DNA of 64,000 nt from Chryseobacterium luquanense (GTDB taxonomy: Bacteria; Bacteroidota; Bacteroidia; Flavobacteriales; Weeksellaceae): positions 558,001-622,000 of the forward strand of contig NZ_JAOVZV010000001.1 in the NCBI RefSeq assembly GCF_026460945.1. The letters are read 5' to 3'. Each line of letters begins with the position of its first letter. Within the stretch, counting starts at the first letter, position 1. A program made the translations under genes and the position numbers. Positions 54,359 to 63,110 of this stretch are shown here, one piece after another. The notes beneath the pieces are model-generated. The model did not search any database, was not told where the DNA came from, and worked only from the letters and a program-made list of their open reading frames with translations.

Positions 54359-55633
54359 ATGAAAACAAAATTATTTTTTGCTTCTCTTTTTGCACTTTCA
54401 GTACAGCAAACTGTATTAGCACAAACAGATTCAAACGGGTATACTACGGTAAATATGTCGATGGGAAACCAATACCAGAACAGAGTATTCTTTGATTTAA
54501 GTGCCAACAATATTGTATCTCAACCTGCCAATACTTGGGATATTGCTTTCTATAGAAATTCAACTTATGATTTCGGATCTAGAGTTAATGATGATAAAAA
54601 AATTGAAGTTTATGAAGCTTCAAATTCTGCATCAAATTGGGATAACATAAATATTGCTAATATTGCTTCTTGGGGAGCTCCGAAATATAATCCTGACAAT
54701 TCTACTTCTCTTCATAATGGAGCTTTCGAACAAGGTTCTGCAAGTTCAGGATGGGGAGTTTATCAATCGAATCATCATATTACAGGAACTGTAATTTTTG
54801 TTCTTAAATATCTTTCTACCGGTGAATATATCAAATTCATGATAGAAGATTATTTTGGTGGATATACATTTAAATATTCCAAATGGAATGCAACTACATC
54901 AACTTGGGAAGCAACACAAACAAAGACTTTAGCAAACGGTACAGATGATGCTTATTTTAATTATTTCTCATTCACTACAGGAGCAAAAGTTGAAAATTTA
55001 GAACCACCAAAAGCAAACTGGGACTTAATGTTCACAAGGTACTACACTTTCTACATGAATATCATGATGTATCAAATGTCTGGAGTTCTACAAAGCCCGA
55101 CAGTGAGTGTCGCAAAAGTACAACCAGAAATTCAGGCAACAGCAACTTCTACTCTTCCTGCTTCTACAGCATTTTCAAGTAATATTACAGCTATCGGACA
55201 TTCTTGGAAACCAACTTCAGGATTCTATAATGATGTTGTTTATTACATTAAACAAGGTTCGGAATATTATAGAATGTATTTCATTTCAAATGAAGGTGCC
55301 AATACAGGAAATATGTATTTTAAATATAAAAACATCACTTCTACTTTAGATGTCACTGAAGTAAGCAAAAAAGCAACTTTCGGAATTTATCCAAACCCGA
55401 CAACTGCTGATAAAAAAGTGACGGTTTTATTTGATGTAAAAGAAAAAGCAAATAACAAAGGCAGCGTTGAAGTTTATGATCTTACTGGTAAAAAAGTTTA
55501 TAATGCAGAACTAAGCAATCAAACGGGTTTCTATAAACAAGAGATGAACTTATCTCATCTTCCATCAGGAAATTATTTAGTTAAAATTTCTTTTGGAGGT
55601 AAAACGGAAACAAAAAAACTTATTGTGAAATAA
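54359..55633 (+). CDS. HmuY-like secreted protein with type IX sorting domain
   Basis: This 424-residue protein has a signal peptide (ending LAQ). An HmuY-like body follows, with FFDLSANNIVSQPANTWDIAFYRNSTYDF and later EPPKANWDLMFTRYYTFYMN, the same two-module layout as the lipoprotein HmuY in the operon. Residues ~345-424 are a type A T9SS sorting domain (FGIYPNPTTADKKVTVLFDV...LPSGNYLVKISFGGKTETKKLIVK). It is therefore predicted to be exported to the cell surface or medium, where an HmuY could scavenge heme as a hemophore. It has its own copy of the shared operator and a terminator follows. Confidence 0.82.
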   Translation: MKTKLFFASLFALSVQQTVLAQTDSNGYTTVNMSMGNQYQNRVFFDLSANNIVSQPANTWDIAFYRNSTYDFGSRVNDDKKIEVYEASNSASNWDNINIANIASWGAPKYNPDNSTSLHNGAFEQGSASSGWGVYQSNHHITGTVIFVLKYLSTGEYIKFMIEDYFGGYTFKYSKWNATTSTWEATQTKTLANGTDDAYFNYFSFTTGAKVENLEPPKANWDLMFTRYYTFYMNIMMYQMSGVLQSPTVSVAKVQPEIQATATSTLPASTAFSSNITAIGHSWKPTSGFYNDVVYYIKQGSEYYRMYFISNEGANTGNMYFKYKNITSTLDVTEVSKKATFGIYPNPTTADKKVTVLFDVKEKANNKGSVEVYDLTGKKVYNAELSNQTGFYKQEMNLSHLPSGNYLVKISFGGKTETKKLIVK

Positions 55634-55759
55634 GACAACGTGAAAATGTGAGTTTGCTTCGCAGTGAATAGTCAATTGTCAATTTTTAAAATTCACCATT
55701 GACAGCAAAGCTAATTAACAATTCACTTTTAAAATTAATACTTTCTATTTTTTCTAATA

Positions 55760-55793
55760 AAAAGGCAGTTTCAAAATGATGAAACTGCCTTTT
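55760..55793. terminator. Bidirectional terminator after the HmuY-like gene
   Basis: The 14-base stem AAAAGGCAGTTTCA/TGAAACTGCCTTTT with a six-base loop lies between convergent genes (54359-55633 and 55824-56114). It is preceded by a 100-bp region with the degenerate GTCAATTGTCAATTTTTAAAATTCACC type repeat. Confidence 0.85.
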
Positions 55794-55823
55794 GACTTTT
55801 GTGGCTTCTAGCTTCTAACAAAT

Positions 55824-56114
55824 TTAATAAATCTTAAAACCTTTATAAACTTGTGCTGATTCTTCAGATATTTTAGAAGCATTTTTTCTAAATTCGAAAA
55901 GATGATCGGTTCCGTTGTGAGCATTATGATGTTCTACACTTTCCCACAACTCAATAAGAAAAAAAGTTCCTTTATTTTCATTATCTTCTATAAGATCGTA
56001 TTGCAGACAACCGGTTTCTTTTCTTGTTTCTCTTACCAAAGTTTGAAATAATTCCACCGCTTCCATCAAATGATTTTCTTTGAATCTGAAAAGCGCAACG
56101 ATATGTAAATTCAT
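55824..56114 (-). CDS. Antibiotic-biosynthesis-monooxygenase (ABM) family quinol monooxygenase-like
   Basis: This 96-residue ferredoxin-like protein has the ABM pattern: an N-terminal strand (IVALFRFK), the helix LFQTLVRETRKETGCLQYDLIEDN, then FFLIELWESVEHHNAHNGTDHLFEF. Such small dimers include quinol monooxygenases and also IsdG-type heme oxygenases. It is close to a heme-uptake region on the far side of two T9SS genes, so an IsdG-like role should be considered, although sequence alone cannot decide. It lies alone between two terminators. Confidence 0.72.
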   Translation of the reverse strand: MNLHIVALFRFKENHLMEAVELFQTLVRETRKETGCLQYDLIEDNENKGTFFLIELWESVEHHNAHNGTDHLFEFRKNASKISEESAQVYKGFKIY

Positions 56115-56198
56115 GTGTTATTTTTAGGCTGTAAATGTAAATTATTTTTTGATTTTAATTTAAAACCAATTATCCTAAATTTTTCACAAAAAAGCATT

Positions 56199-57083
56199 CT
56201 AAAAAATTGATTTAAAAATAGTAATCGAGCTCATCACAATAACCAAAGCTCCAATGATGATAAACATATTTTTCACGGGAAGTTTTGCAGTAAGCATCGC
56301 AGAAAATGGTGCAGTAATAATTCCACCAATCAAAAGTCCGAGAATAATATTCCAGTGCTGGATTCCTAGCGTGAAGAAGAAAGTTACTGCTGCGGTAATT
56401 GTTAAAATAAATTTGGCTACCGTTGAGCTTCCCACAGCAAATCTTGGCGTAAAAGAATTTTTAATTAAAGTTCCTGTAACCAAAGGCCCCCATCCTCCAC
56501 CGGCAAATGAATCTATAAAACCACCGATTACTCCCAATCGCGTAAGGTTTGTTTTTTTCTTTAAAGATTTATTTTGTTTAGGGTTAAAAGCATTCAAGAA
56601 AATTTTAAAACCTAGATACAACGTGTAAAAGGAAATAACTGTTTTGGTAATTTTTGAATAATATTCTCCTAAATATGTGAGTGAAACGGCTCCAATTATT
56701 GCTCCAATTATCGCAGGAACAGCCAATTTTTTAACCAGACTTTTGCTCACGTTTTTCAATCGAATATGACTGATACTTCCCGCTGCCGTAGTAAAACTTT
56801 CGGCAGAATGAATACTTGCGCTCACCGCATGAGGAGGAATTCCAAGAAATAAAAGTGTGGTTGTGCAAATCACACCATATCCCATTCCCATAGATCCTGC
56901 AACAAATTCAGCAAAAACACCTACCAAAAGCATCCAGTAAAAAATATGATTGTCTTTGGCAAGAATAATTTCAAGTTCATCCAAATATCCTAAACTGTAC
57001 ATTGAAACAAATGCAATAACCAAAACGACTACCGTAATCAAAAGTACATTGAGTCTGAACTGAATTTTCTGGGAAATTACCAT
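56199..57083 (-). CDS. TauE/SafE-family sulfite exporter-like permease
   Basis: This 294-residue membrane protein has about eight helices and the two family motifs: GYGVICTTTLLFLGIPPHAVSASIHSAES (first half) and GGFIDSFAGGGWGPLVTGTLI (second half). TauE/SafE proteins move sulfite, sulfate or organosulfonates; the position at the end of the sulfate-assimilation cluster fits sulfur-compound transport. It lies 21 bases after cysN and probably shares its transcript. Confidence 0.85.
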   Translation of the reverse strand: MVISQKIQFRLNVLLITVVVLVIAFVSMYSLGYLDELEIILAKDNHIFYWMLLVGVFAEFVAGSMGMGYGVICTTTLLFLGIPPHAVSASIHSAESFTTAAGSISHIRLKNVSKSLVKKLAVPAIIGAIIGAVSLTYLGEYYSKITKTVISFYTLYLGFKIFLNAFNPKQNKSLKKKTNLTRLGVIGGFIDSFAGGGWGPLVTGTLIKNSFTPRFAVGSSTVAKFILTITAAVTFFFTLGIQHWNIILGLLIGGIITAPFSAMLTAKLPVKNMFIIIGALVIVMSSITIFKSIF

Positions 57084-57104
57084 ATCATCAAGTGTTTTAA
57101 AGAA

Positions 57105-58346
57105 CTATAAAATCATCACTGCACCAACGGTTGAATTGCTTGTTTCATCAATCAGAATGGCATTTCCTGTTGACCTGCTTTCTTCAAAACTGTCGAAAAC
57201 CAAAGGTGATGCTGTTTTTAATCTCACTTTTACAACTTCATTTAGCCTGATGCTGTCTGTTACAGGCATCTGCTCAAGTGTATTGACATCAATTTTATAT
57301 TCTATTTCTTTCACAATAGCTTTCACGGTTTTACTTTTGTGCTGAATAAAATATTTGTTACCCTCGTTCAGTTCTTTTTTGTCGAGCCAGCAAACAACGG
57401 CTTCCATCTCATTTTCAACTTTCGGCTGGAGGTCGGTTTTCACTAAAAAATCACCTCTGCTAATGTCGATATCATCTTCCACATGAATCACGGCTGGCTG
57501 ATTGGTAAACACAAAATCCACTTCTTTTCCACCATTTTCAATTCTTGAAATTTTAGTCTGAATATTTTGTGGAAGCACCGTAATATCATCTCCTTTTCTG
57601 TAAATTCCTGAAATTACTTCGCCTGCATAACCTCTGTAATCATGCAGTTCATCCGTTTGCGGACGGATCACGTATTGTACCTGAAATCTCGGGTTTTCCT
57701 GTTCCTGATTCTGGTTAATCTCCACATTTTCCAGAAAATCTAAAAGTGTAGAACCTTGATACCAACCGGTTTTCTCAGATTTAGACACAATATTATCTCC
57801 GTTAAAAGCTGAAATCGGAAAATAGTTCACGTTTTCGAGCTTCAGTTTTTTTGCAACTAAATCGTATTGAGCTTTGATGTCATTATAAATCTCTTCAGAA
57901 TAATCCACCAAATCCATCTTATTGATGGCAACCACCACATTTTTCATTTTCAATAATGAAGCGATGATAGAATGTCTTCTTGTCTGCTCAATCACTCCTT
58001 GCCTTGCATCAATCAGAATGACAATCAATTGCGAGTTCGAAGCTCCTGTAATCATATTTCTTGTGTACTGAATATGTCCCGGCGCATCGGCAATGATAAA
58101 TTTTCTTTTCGGTGTAGAAAAATAGCGGTAAGCAACGTCAATCGTGATTCCCTGCTCTCTTTCGGCTCTCAAACCGTCGGTAAGAATGGCAAGGTCAACT
58201 CCGTTTTCGTTTTTATTTTTTGACTGTTTCTCCAATGCTTCAAGCTGGTCAATCAGTATATTTTTGCTGTCGTAGAGAAGTCTTCCGATCAGCGTACTTT
58301 TGCCGTCGTCTACACTCCCTGCTGTTATAAATCTTAGTATGTCCAC
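57105..58346 (-). CDS. cysN: Sulfate adenylyltransferase large subunit CysN
   Basis: This 413-residue translation-factor-like GTPase has G1 GSVDDGKSTLIGRLL, G3 DAPGHIQYTRNM and G4 NKMDLVD. Two beta-barrel domains follow (residues ~215-413). With CysD it makes APS from ATP and sulfate, driven by GTP hydrolysis. It lacks the C-terminal CysC APS-kinase domain seen in NodQ-type fusions, consistent with direct APS reduction. It follows cysD after a 136-base gap. Confidence 0.95.
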   Translation of the reverse strand: MDILRFITAGSVDDGKSTLIGRLLYDSKNILIDQLEALEKQSKNKNENGVDLAILTDGLRAEREQGITIDVAYRYFSTPKRKFIIADAPGHIQYTRNMITGASNSQLIVILIDARQGVIEQTRRHSIIASLLKMKNVVVAINKMDLVDYSEEIYNDIKAQYDLVAKKLKLENVNYFPISAFNGDNIVSKSEKTGWYQGSTLLDFLENVEINQNQEQENPRFQVQYVIRPQTDELHDYRGYAGEVISGIYRKGDDITVLPQNIQTKISRIENGGKEVDFVFTNQPAVIHVEDDIDISRGDFLVKTDLQPKVENEMEAVVCWLDKKELNEGNKYFIQHKSKTVKAIVKEIEYKIDVNTLEQMPVTDSIRLNEVVKVRLKTASPLVFDSFEESRSTGNAILIDETSNSTVGAVMIL

Positions 58347-58359
58347 GTTTATTTTATTA

Positions 58360-58478
58360 GTAATGAGTGATTGTTAATAAGTAATTTTTCAAACCGTTCA
58401 TTTTTTGAATATTTTAATGTTAAGCATTGAGTGAAATACGCAGTTTTTTGGCATTGCCTATTACTCATTGCTCATTAC
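58360..58478. repeat. Inverted repeat between cysD and cysN
   Basis: GTAATGAGTGATTG (58360) pairs imperfectly with TTACTCATTGCTCATTAC (58461-58478). This is another flavobacterial intergenic inverted repeat of the ATTACTCATTACTC type. No promoter is recognised inside it. Confidence 0.5.
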
Positions 58479-58482
58479 CTAT

Positions 58483-59391
58483 TTAAAAATATCCTCCCTT
58501 TTTTCTGTCTTCCATTGCGGCTTCCGTTACTTTGTCGTCGATTCGGGTTTCGCCACGTTCGGAAATTCGGGAAGCGGTAATTTCGTTTACTACTTCATCC
58601 AACGTTTCGGCTGAACTTTCAACTGCGGCTGTACAGGTCATATCTCCGACGGTTCTGTAGCGCACTTTTTTATTTTTAATCTGATCATTTTCATCAATCT
58701 GAATAAAATCTGAAACCGCAATTAACTGTCCGTCATACTCGATCACATCACGATTATGAGCAAAGTAAATTGATGGAAGCTGAATATTTTCTTTTTTAAT
58801 ATAATTCCAGACATCGAGCTCCGTCCAGTTTGAAATTGGGAAAACCCTTACGTTTTCACCTTTGTTGATTCTTCCGTTGTAGATATTCCACAATTCGGGA
58901 CGCTGCAATTTTGGATCCCACTGTCCGAATTCATCACGAACTGAGAAAAAACGTTCTTTTGCTCTTGCTTTCTCTTCATCTCTTCTCGCTCCGCCGATGC
59001 AGGCATCAAACTGAAATTCTTCAATTGTATCTAATAAAGTATGTGTCTGAAGCCAGTTTCTTGAAGCAAATTTTCCTTTCGGTTCGGTTAAATTTTTAGC
59101 TTTAATCGTGTCTTCAACTTTTCTTACAATTAGTTCAGCTCCAAGACTTTCGGCAAAATAATCTCTGAACTGCAGTGCTTCCGGAAAATTGTGTCCCGTA
59201 TCAATATGCACGAATGGAAACGGAATTTTCATCGGGGCAAATGCTTTCTTAGCCAGATGAACCAGTGTAATCGAATCTTTTCCGCCGCTGAAAAGCAAAG
59301 CAGGTTTTTCAAACTGAGCCGCAATTTCACGCATGATGTAAATGCTTTCCGCCTCCAGTTGCTCAAGATAATTTAGTTGATAGTCACTCAT
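58483..59391 (-). CDS. cysD: Sulfate adenylyltransferase small subunit CysD
   Basis: This 302-residue PP-loop protein has LLFSGGKDSITLVHLAKKAF (SGGxDS motif), FPFVHIDTGHNFPEALQFRD, and FPISNWTELDVWNYI. The 302-residue length matches the family exactly. The frame extends 45 codons farther upstream, but that stretch overlaps the cysH gene end and carries no CysD sequence, so ATG 59391 is chosen. With CysN it forms the ATP sulfurylase. Confidence 0.95.
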   Translation of the reverse strand: MSDYQLNYLEQLEAESIYIMREIAAQFEKPALLFSGGKDSITLVHLAKKAFAPMKIPFPFVHIDTGHNFPEALQFRDYFAESLGAELIVRKVEDTIKAKNLTEPKGKFASRNWLQTHTLLDTIEEFQFDACIGGARRDEEKARAKERFFSVRDEFGQWDPKLQRPELWNIYNGRINKGENVRVFPISNWTELDVWNYIKKENIQLPSIYFAHNRDVIEYDGQLIAVSDFIQIDENDQIKNKKVRYRTVGDMTCTAAVESSAETLDEVVNEITASRISERGETRIDDKVTEAAMEDRKKGGYF

Positions 59392-59416
59392 TATAATTTG
59401 AAAGATTAAATTTGAA

Positions 59417-60112
59417 TTAGTTTGAATGCAGACCGCATTCTTTTTGTGAATTTTCCCACCACCAACGTCCGGCTCTGGGATTTTCGCCTTCCTCAATGGC
59501 TCTTGTGCAAGGTTGACAGCCGACACTGATAAAACCTTTTTTATGAAGAGACAGTTCCTGAACGTTATTCTGTTCCAAATAATCTAAGACATCCTGATAC
59601 GTCCAGTTGATCAGCGGATTATATTTGTATAAAATTCTTTCCTCGTCCCATTCCAGAATCGGCATATTTTCACGGTTTTCCGACTGTTCGGCACGAAGTC
59701 CGGTAATCCATACTTTGGCATTTTCCAAAGCACGGTTCAAAGGTTTTACTTTCCGTATGAAACAGCATTCCTTTCTATTTTCTACAGAATGATAAAAAGC
59801 ATTGATTCCTTTTTCTACGGCATATTTTTCAACATCGGCAGATTCTGGAAAGAAAACGTCAGTTTTCTTTTTGTAACGCGAATTGTTTTGTGAAAGCAAA
59901 TCGTAGTGCTCATAAAAAAGTCTTCCGGTATCTAAAGTGAAAACTTTTATCGGTAAATTATTTTTAAATATCGCATCTGTAATCACCTGATCTTCCTGAC
60001 CAAGTGAAGTGGAGAAAACAATTCCTTCTGAGATTTTAGACGAAATAAACTGTAATCCGTCTTCTAAAGTGAGTTGCTGTAAAGTATGTAGATCTTCTTT
60101 TGAAAACATCAA
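59417..60112 (-). CDS. cysH: Iron-sulfur APS reductase CysH
   Basis: This 231-residue reductase has a PP-motif-like STSLGQEDQVI, the cysteine pair C116-C117 and a second pair C199-x-x-C202, which together bind a [4Fe-4S] cluster, and the catalytic C226 in ECGLH. That cluster signature marks an APS (not PAPS) reductase, so APS is reduced directly to sulfite. It agrees with the absence of an APS kinase in the neighbourhood. It starts MMFSK; either Met could be used. Upstream lies an Rrf2 regulator and a dyad at 60154-60168. Confidence 0.92.
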   Translation of the reverse strand: MMFSKEDLHTLQQLTLEDGLQFISSKISEGIVFSTSLGQEDQVITDAIFKNNLPIKVFTLDTGRLFYEHYDLLSQNNSRYKKKTDVFFPESADVEKYAVEKGINAFYHSVENRKECCFIRKVKPLNRALENAKVWITGLRAEQSENRENMPILEWDEERILYKYNPLINWTYQDVLDYLEQNNVQELSLHKKGFISVGCQPCTRAIEEGENPRAGRWWWENSQKECGLHSN

Positions 60113-60140
60113 TTTCTGTTTGATACCAGCAAATATCCAA

Positions 60141-60168
60141 CAAAAATATTATCCTACCAAATAAGTAG
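60141..60168 (-). promoter_or_regulatory. cysH promoter box with CTAC dyad
   Basis: The minus-strand box TATTTTTG (60148-60141) matches TAnnTTTG, 28 bases before the cysH start. Next to it, CTAC-CAAATAA-GTAG (60154-60168) is a short dyad at the expected −35 side, a candidate operator for the adjacent Rrf2 protein. Confidence 0.5.
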
Positions 60169-60196
60169 ACTTGTGAATTTAAAATTTATGATTTAT

Positions 60197-60604
60197 TTAA
60201 TCAATTAAATCGAGCAAGGTTTTCTCTTCCAAAATTTTGAGTGAGGCATCTCTCACTTCAATCAACACATCGTGTAAACTGCAGTGATCTTCATTGCAAT
60301 TATCACATTTTTCATAAAAATTAAGACTTACGCAAGGAAGCATTGCGATTGGGCCATTAACAAGACGAATAATTTTAGCCAGATTCACTTTTTCAGGACT
60401 TTCTTTGAGGAAATAGCCCCCACCTTTGCCTTTTTTGCTGTCTAAAACGTCAGATTTTTTGAGCTGCAATAATATATTTTCAAGAAATTTTAACGGAATT
60501 TTTTTGTACTCCGCAATTTCAGAAATCAAAACCGGGCCTTCATTTCTCTTTTCTACGAGATATGAAAGCGCCTTAAAAGCATATTGAGATTTTTTTGACA
60601 GCAT
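60197..60604 (-). CDS. Rrf2-family transcriptional regulator
   Basis: This 135-residue winged-helix protein has the Rrf2 N-terminus (KSQYAFKALSYLVEKRNEGPVLISEIAEYKKIPLKFLENILLQLKKSDVLDSKKGKGGGY). The cysteine triad region carries C92, C100, C103 and C108 (LPCVSLNFYEKCDNCNEDHCSLHD), compatible with iron-sulfur sensing or with O-acetylserine-type control as in CymR. Located just upstream of cysH and likely controls the sulfate-assimilation genes. Its start codon lies five bases from a TATTTTTG box (60617-60610), suggesting a leaderless mRNA. Confidence 0.88.
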   Translation of the reverse strand: MLSKKSQYAFKALSYLVEKRNEGPVLISEIAEYKKIPLKFLENILLQLKKSDVLDSKKGKGGGYFLKESPEKVNLAKIIRLVNGPIAMLPCVSLNFYEKCDNCNEDHCSLHDVLIEVRDASLKILEEKTLLDLID

Positions 60605-60766
60605 TACAGCAAAAATAGGAAAAAAAGTTGGATGATGGGGCTAGATGTTGAGAGATGGGTGCTGGAGGTTTAAAACTTACAATTTAACGATTAAAAATAG
60701 AAATATCTACGTAGTACATTCAGCTTCTAACATCCAGCTTCCAGCCAAAACAACTATATTTGTCCT

Positions 60767-61195
60767 ATGTTCAGTAAAGAAGAAGCACAGCAATTAAAGA
60801 AAGAGTTTTGGACGGCTTTCGGGAAATCGTTTCCGAGAAAATGGATTTTGTATGATACCAAAGTCAAGGATTTTTCATTTAAATTTTATGCAGATAAGAA
60901 AAAAGCAGAAGTCTCGTTGGATATTGAGATGAAAGATGAAGTCTTCAGAGACGCTTATTATAACAAAATCTGGTCGCTAGAAGATATTTTGAAAGACTAC
61001 ATTGGCGATTTTCATAAAGAAGAATTTTACACTCTGGAAAACGGAAAAGTCATCAGCCGGATCTGGGTAGAAAAAGAAGGCGTTTCTGTTTTTAATAAAA
61101 ATACCTGGAGGGAAGCTTTTGAATTTTTCGTAGAAAAAATGGATGGTTTTGAAAGGTTTTATTATGAATATGAGGATTTTATAAAGGATGTTTAA
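60767..61195 (+). CDS. DUF4268-domain protein
   Basis: This 142-residue soluble protein resembles DUF4268: FWTAFGKSFPRKWILYDTKVKDFSFKFYADKKKAEVSLDIEMKD, then FYTLENGKVISRIWVEKEGVSVFN and an aromatic C-terminus. In other bacteria the domain sits in nuclease- or restriction-related proteins, but on its own it has no known activity. An exact TATATTTG box ends four bases before the ATG, giving a likely leaderless transcript. It is divergent from the Rrf2 gene. Confidence 0.75.
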   Translation: MFSKEEAQQLKKEFWTAFGKSFPRKWILYDTKVKDFSFKFYADKKKAEVSLDIEMKDEVFRDAYYNKIWSLEDILKDYIGDFHKEEFYTLENGKVISRIWVEKEGVSVFNKNTWREAFEFFVEKMDGFERFYYEYEDFIKDV

Positions 61196-61229
61196 AAAGG
61201 ATATATAAATTAAGTTAATCAATATATAA

Positions 61230-61919
61230 ATGAAAATCTCTCTAATATTATTATTTAGCTGTTTTTTAGCTTTAAATTGTCAGTCAAAAAAAGATAGTTT
61301 AAACAATAAATTTACTGGTTGGACTTCACATAACTTAATTGGCAAAGTAAAAGAAATTACTATTAAATCATTTAAAATTGATTCAATACATAATACAAAA
61401 AAACAAGAAGGCTTGTACCATAAATTCGAATTTTCAACGACGGGTAATGAATTAATTTATAATATTTATGATGAAAACGACGTATTAAAATTTAAATCAA
61501 CTCCTAAATATAATAATGGGAAAATTGTTAGTTCTACCATAGATAACATTGAAGAAAAGACTACGGAAAACTGGGTAATAAAAAAATATCTTTTAGATTT
61601 TTATGGTGGAGAAATCGAATGTTATATTGATAACAAACTAGTAAAAAAAGTTTTCAATACAATTAATAAAAAAGGACATCAAACAAGTTTAAAAGTTTTT
61701 AGTAATGATAATAAAATACTTTATGAAAAATCTTTGGAGTATGATGATCGTGAAAACCTAATTAAGACCACAGATAATTCTTATGCAAATGACACTGTCT
61801 ATTCAATAAAATCTTCATTTATATATACAAAGTTTGATAAAAATAACAACTGGATTGAACGAACTGATAAAGTGGATGGTAAATTTTTGCTTACAGAAAG
61901 ATCAATTGTTTATTACTAA
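61230..61919 (+). CDS. Hypothetical lipoprotein
   Basis: This 229-residue protein has a lipobox FLALNC (Cys ~17), then a beta-rich body with YD/RHS-like repeated hairpins (YHKFEFSTTGNELIYNIYDENDVLKF, KKVFNTINKKGHQTSLKVFSNDN, YEKSLEYDDRENLIKTTDN). No specific family is recognised. It begins 34 bases after the DUF4268 gene. Confidence 0.7.
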   Translation: MKISLILLFSCFLALNCQSKKDSLNNKFTGWTSHNLIGKVKEITIKSFKIDSIHNTKKQEGLYHKFEFSTTGNELIYNIYDENDVLKFKSTPKYNNGKIVSSTIDNIEEKTTENWVIKKYLLDFYGGEIECYIDNKLVKKVFNTINKKGHQTSLKVFSNDNKILYEKSLEYDDRENLIKTTDNSYANDTVYSIKSSFIYTKFDKNNNWIERTDKVDGKFLLTERSIVYY

Positions 61920-62025
61920 AAATATTAATTTACAAATCTTTGAAAAACCATACATAACTGAAGTTTTTTGTCAAAAATATGGTAATAAAAGAAAACTCTC
62001 GTACTTTTAAAACAAAAACACACTT

Positions 62026-62949
62026 ATGAAAAAAATTATCTTACTATTTATTCTATTGGTATTTCCTTTAGCTTCAGCTCAAAACGTATTCAAATCACAA
62101 AAGCAAATCTACTTAGCAGAATATTACGCTCATCAAAAAAATGATCAAAAAACTTTAGAATATTACTTGAAAGCCATTAAAATTAATCCTAAAGTCCCGA
62201 TTAGCGATGTGTATTTAGAAGCAGCATCCATATCTTTTAAATTAAAAAATAACAAAACTGCCAAAGAATTACTTACCCAAAGTATCACCAAACAACTAGC
62301 TCCTTTAGATTTTTTAAAAGATTTTGAAAGTCTTAAACCCTACAAAGATTCTAAAGAAATGAAGGAAGTTTTGGCTCAATATAATGATTTGGAAAATCAA
62401 TACTACAGAGAGCTTAAAAATCCGGCAGCTTATATGGAGATTCAAAATTTGATTGCCACAGATCAACTCATAAGAAAGGAAGATAAAGTTTTTGGCAAAT
62501 TATCTAAAGAAACAGATTCCATGAATATTATTAAACTAATGGAACTTACTAAAAAATATGGTTGGGAATCTCGTGCGTGGATGCTATTGTGGCATCATCG
62601 AGGATATACAGATGATCAAAAATTTGTTTGGGATTTTTTTAAACCTTATTTGGAGAACGAAATTAAAAAAGATAATGTTAATAAAGATTTTTTTGTTGAC
62701 TTTGATGAATTTGACAGCTCTATGAATGATTTTACAAACAAAACAAATAAAGGATCTCTTTACACATTGCAAACTTTAGGAAATATAAACCACAACACAA
62801 CCTACTTTGACATAAAAAATCTTGATAAAAGAAGAAAGTCTGTAGGTTTGCCTCCGTTATATTTTGAGCATTTTCTTTATGGCTCAGAACTTCCAAAAGA
62901 TTATCAATACAATCCTGAGAATCTTCTGAAAGATTTGGAAAATTTATAA
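62026..62949 (+). CDS. Exported TPR-like protein, paralogue of the 38288-39364 product
   Basis: This 307-residue protein has a signal peptide (ending SAQ). A TPR-like start follows (QIYLAEYYAHQKNDQKTLEYYLKAIKINPKV) and then an uncharacterised domain sharing ordered blocks with the protein at 38288-39364 (see there). The C-terminal DKRRKSVGLPPLYFEH segment aligns with EKRKSIGMSTLDQN. Function unknown. Confidence 0.68.
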   Translation: MKKIILLFILLVFPLASAQNVFKSQKQIYLAEYYAHQKNDQKTLEYYLKAIKINPKVPISDVYLEAASISFKLKNNKTAKELLTQSITKQLAPLDFLKDFESLKPYKDSKEMKEVLAQYNDLENQYYRELKNPAAYMEIQNLIATDQLIRKEDKVFGKLSKETDSMNIIKLMELTKKYGWESRAWMLLWHHRGYTDDQKFVWDFFKPYLENEIKKDNVNKDFFVDFDEFDSSMNDFTNKTNKGSLYTLQTLGNINHNTTYFDIKNLDKRRKSVGLPPLYFEHFLYGSELPKDYQYNPENLLKDLENL

Positions 62950-63110
62950 TTGTTAATTTTCAATAAACATAATACAATTTAAACTCTTGTTTAAATATTT
63001 TCCGTATTTTAGTTACACCAAAAATATCAATATCTACTTATTCATCAAGGTTTCAGCAGAATACATTATGATATTGATTTAAAATTAAATCACAAAATGT
63101 TTAAGATACA

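Noticed and set aside
59392..59526. 45-codon N-terminal extension of cysD
   Set aside because: The extension runs into the cysH coding region and adds sequence unlike CysD; the family normally starts at the MSDYQLNY Met.
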